DNA of 8,168 bases from Desulfonatronum sp. Its GTDB lineage: Bacteria > Desulfobacterota > Desulfovibrionia > Desulfovibrionales > Desulfonatronaceae. The position numbers were made by a program, and so were the translations under genes. Numbering within the stretch: position 1 is the stretch's first letter; the number at the start of each line of letters is the position of its first letter. Below, in pieces: positions 1 through 5,707 of the stretch. The stretch covers positions 1 through 8,168 of the forward strand of contig SKYX01000039.1 in NCBI GenBank assembly GCA_007127655.1, in the 5' to 3' direction. Under the pieces are notes generated by a model. It saw only the letters and a program-made list of their open reading frames with translations, ran no database searches and had not been told where the DNA came from.

Positions 1-1190
1 GTTCGGCCCTGTTTACCCGCGGTGAAACCAAGGCTTTGGCCGTGGCCACCATGGGCAGCACCCGGGACGAGCAGCGCCTGGACACTCTGGCCGGGGGGAG
101 CACCAAGCGGTTCATGCTGCATTACAATTTCCCGCCCTATTGCGTTGGCGAGGCCCGGATGCTGCGCGGCCCCAGTCGCCGGGAGATCGGCCATGGACAA
201 CTGGCCGAGCGCGCCCTGACCCCGGTTTTGCCCCAGCCAGAGGATTATCCGTTCACCCTGCGGATTGTTTCCGAGGTCATGGAGAGCAACGGCTCTTCGT
301 CCATGGCCACGGTCTGCGGCGCGTCCCTGGCCTTGATGGACGCCGGCGTGCCCATTTCGGATCCCGTGGCCGGGATCGCCATGGGGCTGATCAAGGAAGG
401 CGAGGATTACCTGGTACTGACGGACATCCTCGGAGCCGAGGACCATCTCGGGGATATGGACTTCAAGGTCGCCGGGACCGCAGAGGGCATCACGGCGATC
501 CAGATGGATATCAAGATCGCCGGCATTCCCACGGACGTGCTCAGCAGAGCCTTGGACCAAGCCCGTGATGCCCGGCTGCACATTCTCAAGGAAATGAACA
601 ACGTGCTGGATAAGCCCCGGACGGAGCTTTCGCCCTACGCCCCGCAGCTTAGCGTGGTGCACATCAATCCGGAGAAAATCCGCGAAGTCATCGGTCCTGG
701 CGGCAAGACCGTCAAGGCCATCACCGCGGCCACGGGGGCTTCCGTGGATATCGACGATTCCGGAAAAATATCCATCTTCGCCCCGACCAAGGACGCCCTG
801 GACATGGCCGTGGAAATGGTCACGTTCTACAATCAGGTTCCGGAAATCGGCAAGGACTACACCGGTCGGGTCAAAAAGATCATCGAATTCGGCGCGGTGG
901 TGGAGATCCTGCCCGGAGTGGAAGGCCTGGTCCACGTTTCCCAACTGGATACGGCCCGGGTAGAGAAGGTGGAGGACGTGGTCCAGCTCGGTCAGGAACT
1001 GAAGGTCAAGGTGATCGAGGTGGAGCCCTCGGGACGGGTCCGTATGTCCCGCAAGGCCGTGATCATGGAAGAGCGCGGAGAGGTCTTCGACATGGCCTCA
1101 GCGGCCCGACCCTCCGGTGGCCCACGCCGTGACAGCGGACGGGGCCGGGATGACCGGGGTCGTGGCGACCGCGATCGCGGTCGTCGATAG
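1..1190 (+). CDS. pnp: Polyribonucleotide nucleotidyltransferase (PNPase), 3' part
   Basis: This is the C-terminal part (about 395 codons, in frame from base 3) of PNPase, the phosphorolytic 3'-5' exoribonuclease of mRNA turnover and the degradosome. The reading frame is open to the left edge, so the first RNase PH domain and the gene start lie outside. In order the sequence shows the second RNase PH core (FTRGET, then [38 protein letters not shown]), the [14 protein letters not shown] segment with its two metal/catalytic aspartates, a KH domain with IGPGGK near 690-710, and an S1 domain starting at about 848 ([19 protein letters not shown]). It ends in a roughly 30-residue Arg/Gly/Asp-rich tail ([17 protein letters not shown]), a disordered RG tail that may help RNA binding. 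The gene is followed by a strong terminator. In related bacteria pnp usually follows rpsO, which would lie to the left. The identification is secure. Confidence 0.98.
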   Translation, partial: SALFTRGETKALAVATMGSTRDEQRLDTLAGGSTKRFMLHYNFPPYCVGEARMLRGPSRREIGHGQLAERALTPVLPQPEDYPFTLRIVSEVMESNGSSSMATVCGASLALMDAGVPISDPVAGIAMGLIKEGEDYLVLTDILGAEDHLGDMDFKVAGTAEGITAIQMDIKIAGIPTDVLSRALDQARDARLHILKEMNNVLDKPRTELSPYAPQLSVVHINPEKIREVIGPGGKTVKAITAATGASVDIDDSGKISIFAPTKDALDMAVEMVTFYNQVPEIGKDYTGRVKKIIEFGAVVEILPGVEGLVHVSQLDTARVEKVEDVVQLGQELKVKVIEVEPSGRVRMSRKAVIMEERGEVFDMASAARPSGGPRRDSGRGRDDRGRGDRDRGRR

Positions 1191-1239
1191 ACCGCTTGAT
1201 AAAATGACAACTTGATGGTGCAAGCACCGTTCAGGATCG

Positions 1240-1266
1240 AAAAAAGGCGCGTCATGCGCCTTTTTT
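1240..1266 (+). terminator. Rho-independent terminator of pnp
   Basis: A hairpin with stem GGCGC (1246-1250), loop GTCAT and stem GCGCC (1256-1260) is followed directly by six T (1261-1266). It is preceded by six A (1240-1245), which can extend the stem and make it usable on both strands. It lies about 50 bp after the pnp stop codon and isolates pnp from the lipoprotein gene downstream. Confidence 0.93.
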
Positions 1267-1289
1267 CATTGGCGGGCGATTGCTCTTGC

Positions 1290-1320
1290 TGGAGGAGTTG
1301 CGTATTTGGCAGTATACTGC
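1290..1320 (+). promoter_or_regulatory. Possible promoter -10 element within a 12-bp palindrome
   Basis: TATACT at 1313-1318 is a good -10 match about 75 bp upstream of the lipoprotein ATG. It sits inside the perfect palindrome GCAGTATACTGC (1309-1320). No good -35 hexamer is visible at 16-18 bp spacing (TGGAGG at 1290-1295). A dyad-binding activator or repressor covering the -10 is therefore possible, but this is inference. Confidence 0.35.
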
Positions 1321-1391
1321 GTCGGCGCAAGGTCGTCGGCCTAGGGCGGAGTCTTCACGCCACCCTCAACCGTATCGCTTCCGGAGGTTTC

Positions 1392-1844
1392 ATGTCTTCT
1401 TTTCGCTTCGCCGTATCCGTCTCCATACTCCTGTCCATCCTGCTTGGAGGGCTTTTGGCCTGCGCCCCCGGAGCAAAGCCCGAATCACAACCCGAATCAC
1501 AACCCGGGTCGCAATCCGGACCGCACCACGTTTCCCTGACCGCTACCCCTGAGCATGCGGACCCTGGTCCCTTCCCGATGGCGTTTCGCGACATCGTCAT
1601 CGAATATATCGCGGACACCTATCCCGGAGATCGGGTTCTGCGCAATATCGTGGTCCAACCTCCTTCGGAAGGCGTGGCCTCGGTCCAGGAAGTGAATATG
1701 GCTGGTTTCGTCGGTCTGGTTCGGATGAGCCTCAAGGATGAGGAGCAACAGGCTTACGTGCCGGTGGAATACTGCTATTTTCTGCGCGAAGAGCGGGTGC
1801 TGGCTTTCGCTGACGCGCGGGAAGTCGAGTGGTGCACGCCGTAG
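1392..1844 (+). CDS. Small putative lipoprotein of unknown function
   Basis: This gene encodes 150 residues. The start is the ATG at 1392 because GGAGG (1383-1387) lies just upstream and the first residues form a signal peptide: a basic N-terminus (SSFRF), a hydrophobic stretch at residues 7-22, and a lipobox LLAC with the acylated Cys at residue 24. After the Cys comes a short low-complexity linker (PESQ PESQ PGSQ, residues 30-41) and then a compact domain of about 100 residues. That domain has alternating hydrophobic strands (RDIVIEYIADTYPGD, VLRNIVVQPP, FVGLVRMSL, VPVEYCYFL) and two Cys (in YCYFL and EWCTP) that could form a disulfide in the periplasm. I do not recognise the domain. Export and lipidation are well supported; the function is not. 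It has its own gap after the pnp terminator and is convergent with the NfeD-like gene, leaving only 28 bp between stop codons. Confidence 0.85.
   Translation: MSSFRFAVSVSILLSILLGGLLACAPGAKPESQPESQPGSQSGPHHVSLTATPEHADPGPFPMAFRDIVIEYIADTYPGDRVLRNIVVQPPSEGVASVQEVNMAGFVGLVRMSLKDEEQQAYVPVEYCYFLREERVLAFADAREVEWCTP
1479..1514 (+). repeat. 12-bp in-frame tandem repeat, three units
   Basis: CCCGAATCACAA occurs twice exactly (1479-1490, 1491-1502) and once diverged as CCCGGGTCGCAA (1503-1514). The repeat encodes PESQ-PESQ-PGSQ, the linker just after the lipidated Cys. Copy number could change by slippage without breaking the reading frame. Confidence 0.85.
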
Positions 1845-1872
1845 TTGCCGTGGTATGATCGACGAGGAAGGT

Positions 1873-2286
1873 TCATGGTCTGGGACGCACAATCAGCTGA
1901 ATACCGTCCCGGCCCACCACGTCGACCTGCGTCCCGGGAGGGATATTCGCAGCTTCGTCCTCGGCCCTGGCCTTCCAGAGCACTCCGCGGATGCGGATGT
2001 AGCCATCGGGCCGCAACGGACGACGGACTTCGCCCCGCAGACCGATCAAGGAATACCAGCCGTCGCCTTCACTGCCCTGGTAGGCCGGCCAGACGAAAAA
2101 GAACATCAGGACGTCCTTGGCCAGCCAGAGCAGCAGAAGCGTCCAGGCAATCCTTGCGGAGACGCCCAGGAGCGCGTGCAGCACCCACAAGACAACCAGG
2201 ACCAGGATGATGCCCGGAACCTGGAACAAGGCGTATCGGAGCAACGTTTTTCTGCTCCAGGTGGGATTGCTTTTGCAGTGTTCCAT
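1873..2286 (-). CDS. NfeD-like membrane protein (short, two TM segments plus OB-fold)
   Basis: This gene encodes 137 residues counted from the ATG at 2286. Two membrane segments are predicted by eye at about residues 18-41 (LLRYALFQVPGIILVLVVLW) and 45-66 (RIAWTLLLLWLAKDVLMFFF). They are followed by an NfeD C-terminal OB-fold at about 80-135 with the family pattern: IGLRGEVRRPLRPDGYIRI, GVLWKARAE, IPPGTQVDVVGRDGIQLIV. NfeD-type proteins usually act with a membrane protease or an SPFH/stomatin partner. Neither is next to this gene, so its partner is unknown. A TTG start at 2340 would add 18 residues, but neither start has a convincing Shine-Dalgarno. I prefer the ATG because the extension (LVENASTFPNTVKHRAT) adds nothing recognisable. 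It diverges from the NlpC/P60 gene and converges on the small lipoprotein gene. Confidence 0.85.
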   Translation of the reverse strand: MEHCKSNPTWSRKTLLRYALFQVPGIILVLVVLWVLHALLGVSARIAWTLLLLWLAKDVLMFFFVWPAYQGSEGDGWYSLIGLRGEVRRPLRPDGYIRIRGVLWKARAEDEAANIPPGTQVDVVGRDGIQLIVRPRP

Positions 2287-2370
2287 GGTGGCGCGATGTT
2301 TGACCGTGTTTGGGAAGGTCGAAGCATTTTCGACCAGCAAAGGGGAAGATAGGAGACGAACGCGGCAAAC

Positions 2371-2505
2371 TCAAGTCGGCTCCCGGGGGTTTGCCTTGAA
2401 TTGGGAAATGCCGTAGACAACGCCCCAACTTATGAGAAATTCCGCCACTTCCCAGAACGCTTCGGCGGCGTCGGGCTCTTTCGCTCTCTTGGTCCGCCTG
2501 AACAT
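2371..2505 (-). CDS. Doubtful 44-codon ORF antisense to the NlpC/P60 gene start
   Basis: An ATG at 2505 opens 44 codons ending at TGA 2371. The product starts with a basic segment (MFRRTKRAKE) and continues with an aromatic-rich, partly hydrophobic stretch (FWEVAEFLISWGVVYGISQF) that reads more like real protein than most shadow frames. It would be co-directional with the NfeD-like gene, ending about 85 bp before that gene's ATG. Against it are the lack of a Shine-Dalgarno at normal spacing and the overlap with the 5' end of the opposite-strand gene if that gene starts at 2432. The overlap shrinks to a few codons if the opposite gene starts at TTG 2489. I do not recognise the product. Confidence 0.25.
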   Translation of the reverse strand: MFRRTKRAKEPDAAEAFWEVAEFLISWGVVYGISQFKANPREPT

Positions 2506-2986
2506 CAGGACGAGTTTTTCCAGGCTTGTGGTCCTGCTTTTGCCGATTGCCTTCCTGGCCACCCTTGCAGGTTGCGGGGGCAGGCATCCGCCACCGCGAC
2601 CCGCCATTCCCGGCAGCGTGGCCGAGTCCGTCGTCCAGACCGCCTTGAACAAGAACGGGCGGCCCTATGCCCGAGGAGGAACGTCCCCCTCCCGTGGTTT
2701 TGACTGTTCCGGGCTCGTGGTCTGGGTCTTCGGCAAGCATGGTGTGGAATTGCCGCGCACGGCCCGGGAACAGTCGCGGTCCGGGGTTGCGGTTCCCCTG
2801 AGACAGCTTCAGGCTGGAGATTTGGTTTTTTTTCGCATTGGCAGGCGGGGATCGTACCACGTGGGCATCGCCACGGGACGAGGTACTTTCGTCCACAGTC
2901 CCAGGCCGGGCCAGCGGGTTCGGGAGGACAGCCTGTTCGCCAGTTACTGGCAACAACGCTTGATTGCCGTCCGCCGGGTTATCTGA
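2432..2986 (+). CDS. NlpC/P60 family peptidoglycan hydrolase lipoprotein (Spr-like)
   Basis: The gene encodes up to 184 residues. An NlpC/P60 cysteine peptidase domain fills residues 62-184. The catalytic Cys92 is in FDCSGLV, the His143 in YHVGIA and the third residue His155 in FVHSP. The spacings of 51 and 12 residues match those I recall for E. coli Spr/MepS. Such enzymes cut peptide crosslinks of peptidoglycan in the periplasm. The N-terminus has a lipoprotein signal: hydrophobic RLVVLLLPIAFLATLAGC with lipobox LAGC (Cys48). Forty-seven residues before the Cys is long, so the true start may be TTG 2489, giving a normal 28-residue signal (VRLNIRTSFSRL...). Neither start has a clear Shine-Dalgarno. 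The linker after the Cys is Pro-rich (RHPPPRPAIP). The gene converges on trmJ with 53 bp between them. The identification is firm; the start is uncertain. Confidence 0.93.
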   Translation: MRNSATSQNASAASGSFALLVRLNIRTSFSRLVVLLLPIAFLATLAGCGGRHPPPRPAIPGSVAESVVQTALNKNGRPYARGGTSPSRGFDCSGLVVWVFGKHGVELPRTAREQSRSGVAVPLRQLQAGDLVFFRIGRRGSYHVGIATGRGTFVHSPRPGQRVREDSLFASYWQQRLIAVRRVI

Positions 2987-3014
2987 CGTCGTCTCGCCCC
3001 TATTGCTCCTCGAG

Positions 3015-3056
3015 TTCTCTCTTCTCTCTCCCTCCGCCTTCACTTTTCTTTCTTTT
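3015..3056 (+). other. Polypyrimidine tract with a mirror repeat
   Basis: Forty of 42 bases on the + strand are C or T (exceptions G3036 and A3042). Within it TCTCTCT|TCTCTCT (3016-3029) is a perfect mirror repeat. The tract lies in the convergent gap between the NlpC/P60 and trmJ stop codons and runs into the last codons of trmJ (the lysine-rich KQKKEK end). No hairpin terminator is visible here for either gene. Confidence 0.6.
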
Positions 3057-3816
3057 GTTTCCCCAAGGCCCACTGCATCTGGCGGCAGATTCCCATCAGC
3101 AACGCGTACTCGCTTCGTCGCATTCCCAGACGATGCCAGAGCCGGCGCAGCCGAAGCATTCCATAATCCGGGTTCGTCTTGGGGAGGAAGTCGATCGCCG
3201 TCAGCAGATGTCGCAGAGCCGCGAAGAGTGCTTCCTGTTCGGCGTGGTCGACGAACTCGGCTTGGAGGGGTTTGGGGATTGGCGACGGTGCGTTTCGGGC
3301 GGCTTGCAGGCATTCGTAAAGGATCAGCAGAACGGCTTGGGCCAGGTTCAAGGAGACGCTGGGCGTGGCCGTGGGAATGGAGATCAGATGGGAACACTGG
3401 TCGATCTCGGCATTGGTCAGGCCGCGGTCCTCTGGTCCGAAGAGCAGGGCCACGTCATGGCCTGACAGCATTTGGTCGACGATCTGGCGGGCGGCCTGGG
3501 CCGGGGAGAGCAAGGTCTCCCGCCGACCGCCCAGACGGGCCGTGGTGCCGTAGACCTGGGTGAACGGGGCCAGGGCCGAGGGGAGGTCCGCGAAGATCCG
3601 GGATTGATCCAGGAGCGGCTCGGCGTGGACCGTGGCCAGTGGCTTGGCCCGCTCCGGCACGTAGTCCCGAGGGGCCACCAGCAGGATCCGCTCACAGCCC
3701 GTGTTCAGGCAGGCCCGGGCCGTGGAGCCCACGTTTTCAGCGAACTTGGGGCGAAACAGGACCACGGCCAGCCGCTGCCGAAGCAGGGCTGCCGCGGGAT
3801 CGTGGACAGGAGACAT
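3040..3816 (-). CDS. trmJ: TrmJ-type SPOUT RNA 2'-O-methyltransferase (TrmH/SpoU superfamily)
   Basis: This gene encodes 258 residues. It shows the three SPOUT signature regions. Motif 1 is FAENVGSTARAC (residues 25-36, with the conserved Asn and Arg). Motif 2 is LLFGPEDRGLTNAEI (124-138). Motif 3 is IPTATPSVSLNLAQAV (147-162), which forms the S-adenosylmethionine-binding knot. A C-terminal extension of about 85 residues, rich in helix-forming residues, matches the TrmJ/LasT layout rather than the shorter TrmH or TrmL. TrmJ methylates the ribose of nucleotide 32 in tRNA anticodon loops; the exact substrate here is inferred from family only. The ATG at 3816 is chosen because the frame further upstream (to 3909) only translates a GC-rich repeat (PPPGPLPGGEG). 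The Shine-Dalgarno is weak. The gene stands alone, convergent with the NlpC/P60 gene, with repeats upstream. Confidence 0.9.
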   Translation of the reverse strand: MSPVHDPAAALLRQRLAVVLFRPKFAENVGSTARACLNTGCERILLVAPRDYVPERAKPLATVHAEPLLDQSRIFADLPSALAPFTQVYGTTARLGGRRETLLSPAQAARQIVDQMLSGHDVALLFGPEDRGLTNAEIDQCSHLISIPTATPSVSLNLAQAVLLILYECLQAARNAPSPIPKPLQAEFVDHAEQEALFAALRHLLTAIDFLPKTNPDYGMLRLRRLWHRLGMRRSEYALLMGICRQMQWALGKQKKEK

Positions 3817-3856
3817 TGTGCCGGAAGAGCGGTTAGCTGGTTTCAAATACCTTTTA

Positions 3857-3895
3857 CCTCCCTCTCCCCCTGGGAGAGGGCCGGGGGGAGGGGCG
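3857..3895. repeat. GC-rich REP-like hairpin element
   Basis: A perfect 9-bp stem CCCTCTCCC (3860-3868) / GGGAGAGGG (3872-3880) with a 3-nt loop is followed by CC and a G-rich run (GGGGGGAGGGG). It closely resembles the CCCTCTCCC..GGGAGAGGGCCGGGG intergenic repeat common in many proteobacterial genomes, as I recall it. It sits 44 bp upstream of the trmJ ATG, so it would be in that gene's leader or promoter region. Confidence 0.75.
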
Positions 3896-4080
3896 ATTCC
3901 TGGGTGCATTTCATCCCGGCAATCGCCTTAGCACTACAGCGAAAGTTTGGAAGCAACCACACACAACCAAGGCCATTGCAGTTGAGTCTGGATACGTTCA
4001 GGTATCCGGGGGGTCTTTTTTTCGGCATTGATTACCTCGTCTGTTTTCCAGAAAAGGCACTGTGGCATCTTGCTTCTTCA
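3896..4080. other. Non-coding spacer between trmJ and the nested repeat
   Basis: No convincing gene is visible in these 185 bases. The stretch is less GC-rich than its surroundings and carries a weak hairpin with a T-run (3988-4022). The only reading frames through it are run-ons from antisense frames. Confidence 0.5.
3988..4022 (+). terminator. Weak terminator-like hairpin plus T-run, orphan
   Basis: CTGGATAC (3988-3995) pairs with GTATCCGG (4002-4009, one G-T wobble) around a 6-nt loop. Four G, TC and then seven T (4016-4022) follow. No plus-strand gene precedes it, because trmJ runs the other way. It could be a relic, belong to an unseen transcript, or be chance. Confidence 0.3.
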
Positions 4081-4278
4081 TCTCCCTGAATGGGAGAAAT
4101 CGTATAGCCGGTGGTTTTAACCACCGGGTTGGGGCAAATAATTGGTTTGAGTCCTGAAAGGACGACATTTATTTGTGTTTTTCGGCATGAAATATCGTCC
4201 TTTCAGGACTCAAACCCTGAAATATACTGCTACCGGTGGTTGAAACCACCGGCTATACGCTTGAATCCCTTCAGGATT
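4081..4278. repeat. Nested REPIN/MITE-like inverted repeat with six hairpins
   Basis: This is a symmetric element of about 198 bp with three small palindromes in each arm, in mirror order. Pair A: TCTCCC-TGAAT-GGGAGA (4081-4097) and AATCC-CTTCA-GGATT (4264-4278) share a CCTGAA.GG core at the same distance from the centre. Pair B: 4101-4127 and 4233-4259 match over 27 bases with one mismatch when inverted, and each contains a CCGGTGGTT..AACCACCGG palindrome next to a TATAGCC edge. Pair C: 4144-4165 and 4195-4216 match perfectly over 22 bases when inverted, and each contains the GTCCT-GAA-AGGAC hairpin or its complement. The spacer is about 29 bp. No open transposase gene lies inside, so this looks like a non-autonomous element, probably of the type mobilised by REP-associated Y1 transposases (inference). 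Confidence 0.85.
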
Positions 4279-4316
4279 GCAGGAACCCATCCGGTAGAAA
4301 GCATCTTTATTGGTAA

Positions 4317-4488
4317 CTACTCAGCACAGAGTAATGCTGTTGCCGGGGTCGGCGTCGGTATCGGGATCGGAATCGAAAACGCTGGGAAGCGTTCAAATTC
4401 TTCCTGTTCCGATTCCGACTCCGATAGCGAAGCGCCGACCCCGACCCCGATTGTCGGAGCAAAAGCGGACACAAAATGTGCTGAGTAG
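4317..4488. repeat. 172-bp palindromic element with GTCGG/ATCGG short repeats
   Basis: The ends are a perfect 12-bp inverted repeat, CTACTCAGCACA (4317-4328) and TGTGCTGAGTAG (4477-4488). Further in, GGGGTCGGCG (4345-4354) is inverted at 4433-4442, and 4359-4374 matches inverted 4411-4426 with two mismatches in 16. The centre is a small hairpin AACGCT-GGGA-AGCGTT (4378-4393). The arms are degenerate six-base units (GTCGGC, GTCGGT, ATCGGG, ATCGGA), so their translations give meaningless GVGVGIGIGI or SDSDSD strings. The element ends 13 bp from the oxidoreductase stop codon and may act as that operon's 3' hairpin, protecting or terminating the mRNA. Confidence 0.85.
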
Positions 4489-4501
4489 ATACCTCTATTG
4501 T

Positions 4502-5665
4502 TCAGCGCGTTTTTGAGGGGGCGTCTGGAAGGAATTTCTTGATGAATTTGCGGTCGATGTAGTCTTTGATCCAAAAGGCCGCGCGGCCGCCGAAAGCAAT
4601 GCCGCTTTTGTGCAGGATGCCTTGCCCTCCGCCGATGTTGAAGATCAACAGGTAGGCTCCACCCGGATCAAAGGCCTTGAGAGAGCGTCCTTCCAGTTGG
4701 GCCTGGAGGTTGTGCAGCAGCACGGGGTTCTGACGCACGGCATAGACGCCCACTTTGGCCAGCGGTCCGGGCGCGAAGGTGATGCAGTCGCCCCCACCGA
4801 AAATGTCCGGGTGGGAAAGGCTTTGCAGGTATTGATCAACCAGCAGCCCGCCGTCCTCGCTCACTTTCAGGCCGGATGTCCGAAAGACCGGCGACGGCTG
4901 GACCCCGAGGGCCAAAAAGATCACGTCCTGGGCATGTTGCTGTCCGTTTTCCAGATGAATTTCTCCGGACTGCACGGACCGCACGTAACTCCCCTCCATG
5001 ACCTCGATTCCCCGCTTGAGCAGGGCCTTTTCGGCCAGGCGGCGGACTTTTTCCGGCATGGTCCTGAGCAGTTTGCGGCCTGCAAACAGTTGAACCACGC
5101 AGCCTTTGCCCCCGTTCTCCCTGCCGGCGGCCCAGGCGTTGCCGGCGATTTCCAGGGCCGCCGGCCCCCCGCCGCAGACTCCCACCCGGATCTGACGGTC
5201 GCGGGCCAGTTCAAGGATGCGTCGGCGGGCTTTCCAAAGCTGTTCAATGGGTTTGGCCGGAAAAACGGCCTGTGATGCATCGGCCCCTTCCGGGCTTTCC
5301 GGCAGAGCAATATTGCCGTCAGCAGCCAGGTCTTGCGGGACGAAGCTGCCCAGGTTGCAGCTCAGCACGTCATAAGGTTCTTCGTGGCCAGATTCCAGAA
5401 TCACTACGTGGCGGGCCGGTTCAATGGTCGCGACCTTGTCCTGAAGAAAGACACCGCCTCGACTCTCCACCATGTCGCGCACCGGAAAGCTGATTTCCTC
5501 CGGTTGGTAGGTCCCCCCGAGCATGCCCGGGCCCATGCCGGAATAGTAGTGGCGCTCTCCGGGGCCAATGGCGGTAACCTGATGGCCTTTGGCCACCAAT
5601 TCCGGAATGGCGGCCATCAGGGCCATGTGCGCGTGGCCGGCTCCGGCCAGGAGAAGTCTGGGCAT
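4502..5665 (-). CDS. FAD/NAD(P)-dependent oxidoreductase, SelD-associated (TIGR03169-like) family
   Basis: This gene encodes 387 residues. The N-terminal FAD-binding motif is LLLAGAGHAHM (residues 4-14), followed by YYSGMGPGMLGGTY (40-53), a hallmark of the flavoprotein family often fused to the N-terminus of selenophosphate synthase SelD. A second dinucleotide-binding motif is VGVCGGGPAALEIA (161-174), and the second FAD contact is DIFGGGDCITF (287-297). There is no CxxC redox pair, so it is not a disulfide reductase. The C-terminus (LLIFNIGGGQGILHKSGIAFGG...WIKDYIDRKFIKKF) recalls NDH-2 or sulfide:quinone-reductase-like enzymes, whose C-terminal helices touch the membrane. SelD is not fused here nor seen in the window. 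The start is ATG 5665, supported by AAAGGAG (complement of 5677-5683). It is the last gene of a likely operon, 42 bp after the rhodanese fusion. The electron acceptor is unknown. Confidence 0.88.
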   Translation of the reverse strand: MPRLLLAGAGHAHMALMAAIPELVAKGHQVTAIGPGERHYYSGMGPGMLGGTYQPEEISFPVRDMVESRGGVFLQDKVATIEPARHVVILESGHEEPYDVLSCNLGSFVPQDLAADGNIALPESPEGADASQAVFPAKPIEQLWKARRRILELARDRQIRVGVCGGGPAALEIAGNAWAAGRENGGKGCVVQLFAGRKLLRTMPEKVRRLAEKALLKRGIEVMEGSYVRSVQSGEIHLENGQQHAQDVIFLALGVQPSPVFRTSGLKVSEDGGLLVDQYLQSLSHPDIFGGGDCITFAPGPLAKVGVYAVRQNPVLLHNLQAQLEGRSLKAFDPGGAYLLIFNIGGGQGILHKSGIAFGGRAAFWIKDYIDRKFIKKFLPDAPSKTR

Positions 5666-5707
5666 GGCGTGACGTGCTCCTTTGTTGCGGATTGACTTTG
5701 GAAATCG

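Noticed and set aside
1212..1391. N-terminal extension of the small lipoprotein to 1212
   Set aside because: It would start before the pnp terminator and place about 60 residues in front of a signal peptide. The ATG at 1392 has a good ribosome binding site.
2069..3397. Long 442-codon open frame on the minus strand
   Set aside because: It runs across the NfeD-like, NlpC/P60 and trmJ genes, its product is low-complexity and rich in R, P, G and S, and three recognised families occupy the other frames.
3817..3909. N-terminal extension of the trmJ product to 3909
   Set aside because: The extra residues (PPPGPLPGGEGG) are the translation of the GC-rich REP-like element. The SPOUT fold begins after the ATG at 3816.
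4111..4488. Open frame with GVGVGIGIGI and SDSDSDSD runs
   Set aside because: It is the translation of the two palindromic repeats. There is no ribosome binding site, and the minus-strand frame gives the same type of dipeptide run.
4101..4488. CRISPR array
   Set aside because: The repeats are inverted pairs at irregular distances, not direct repeats separated by unique spacers of constant length.
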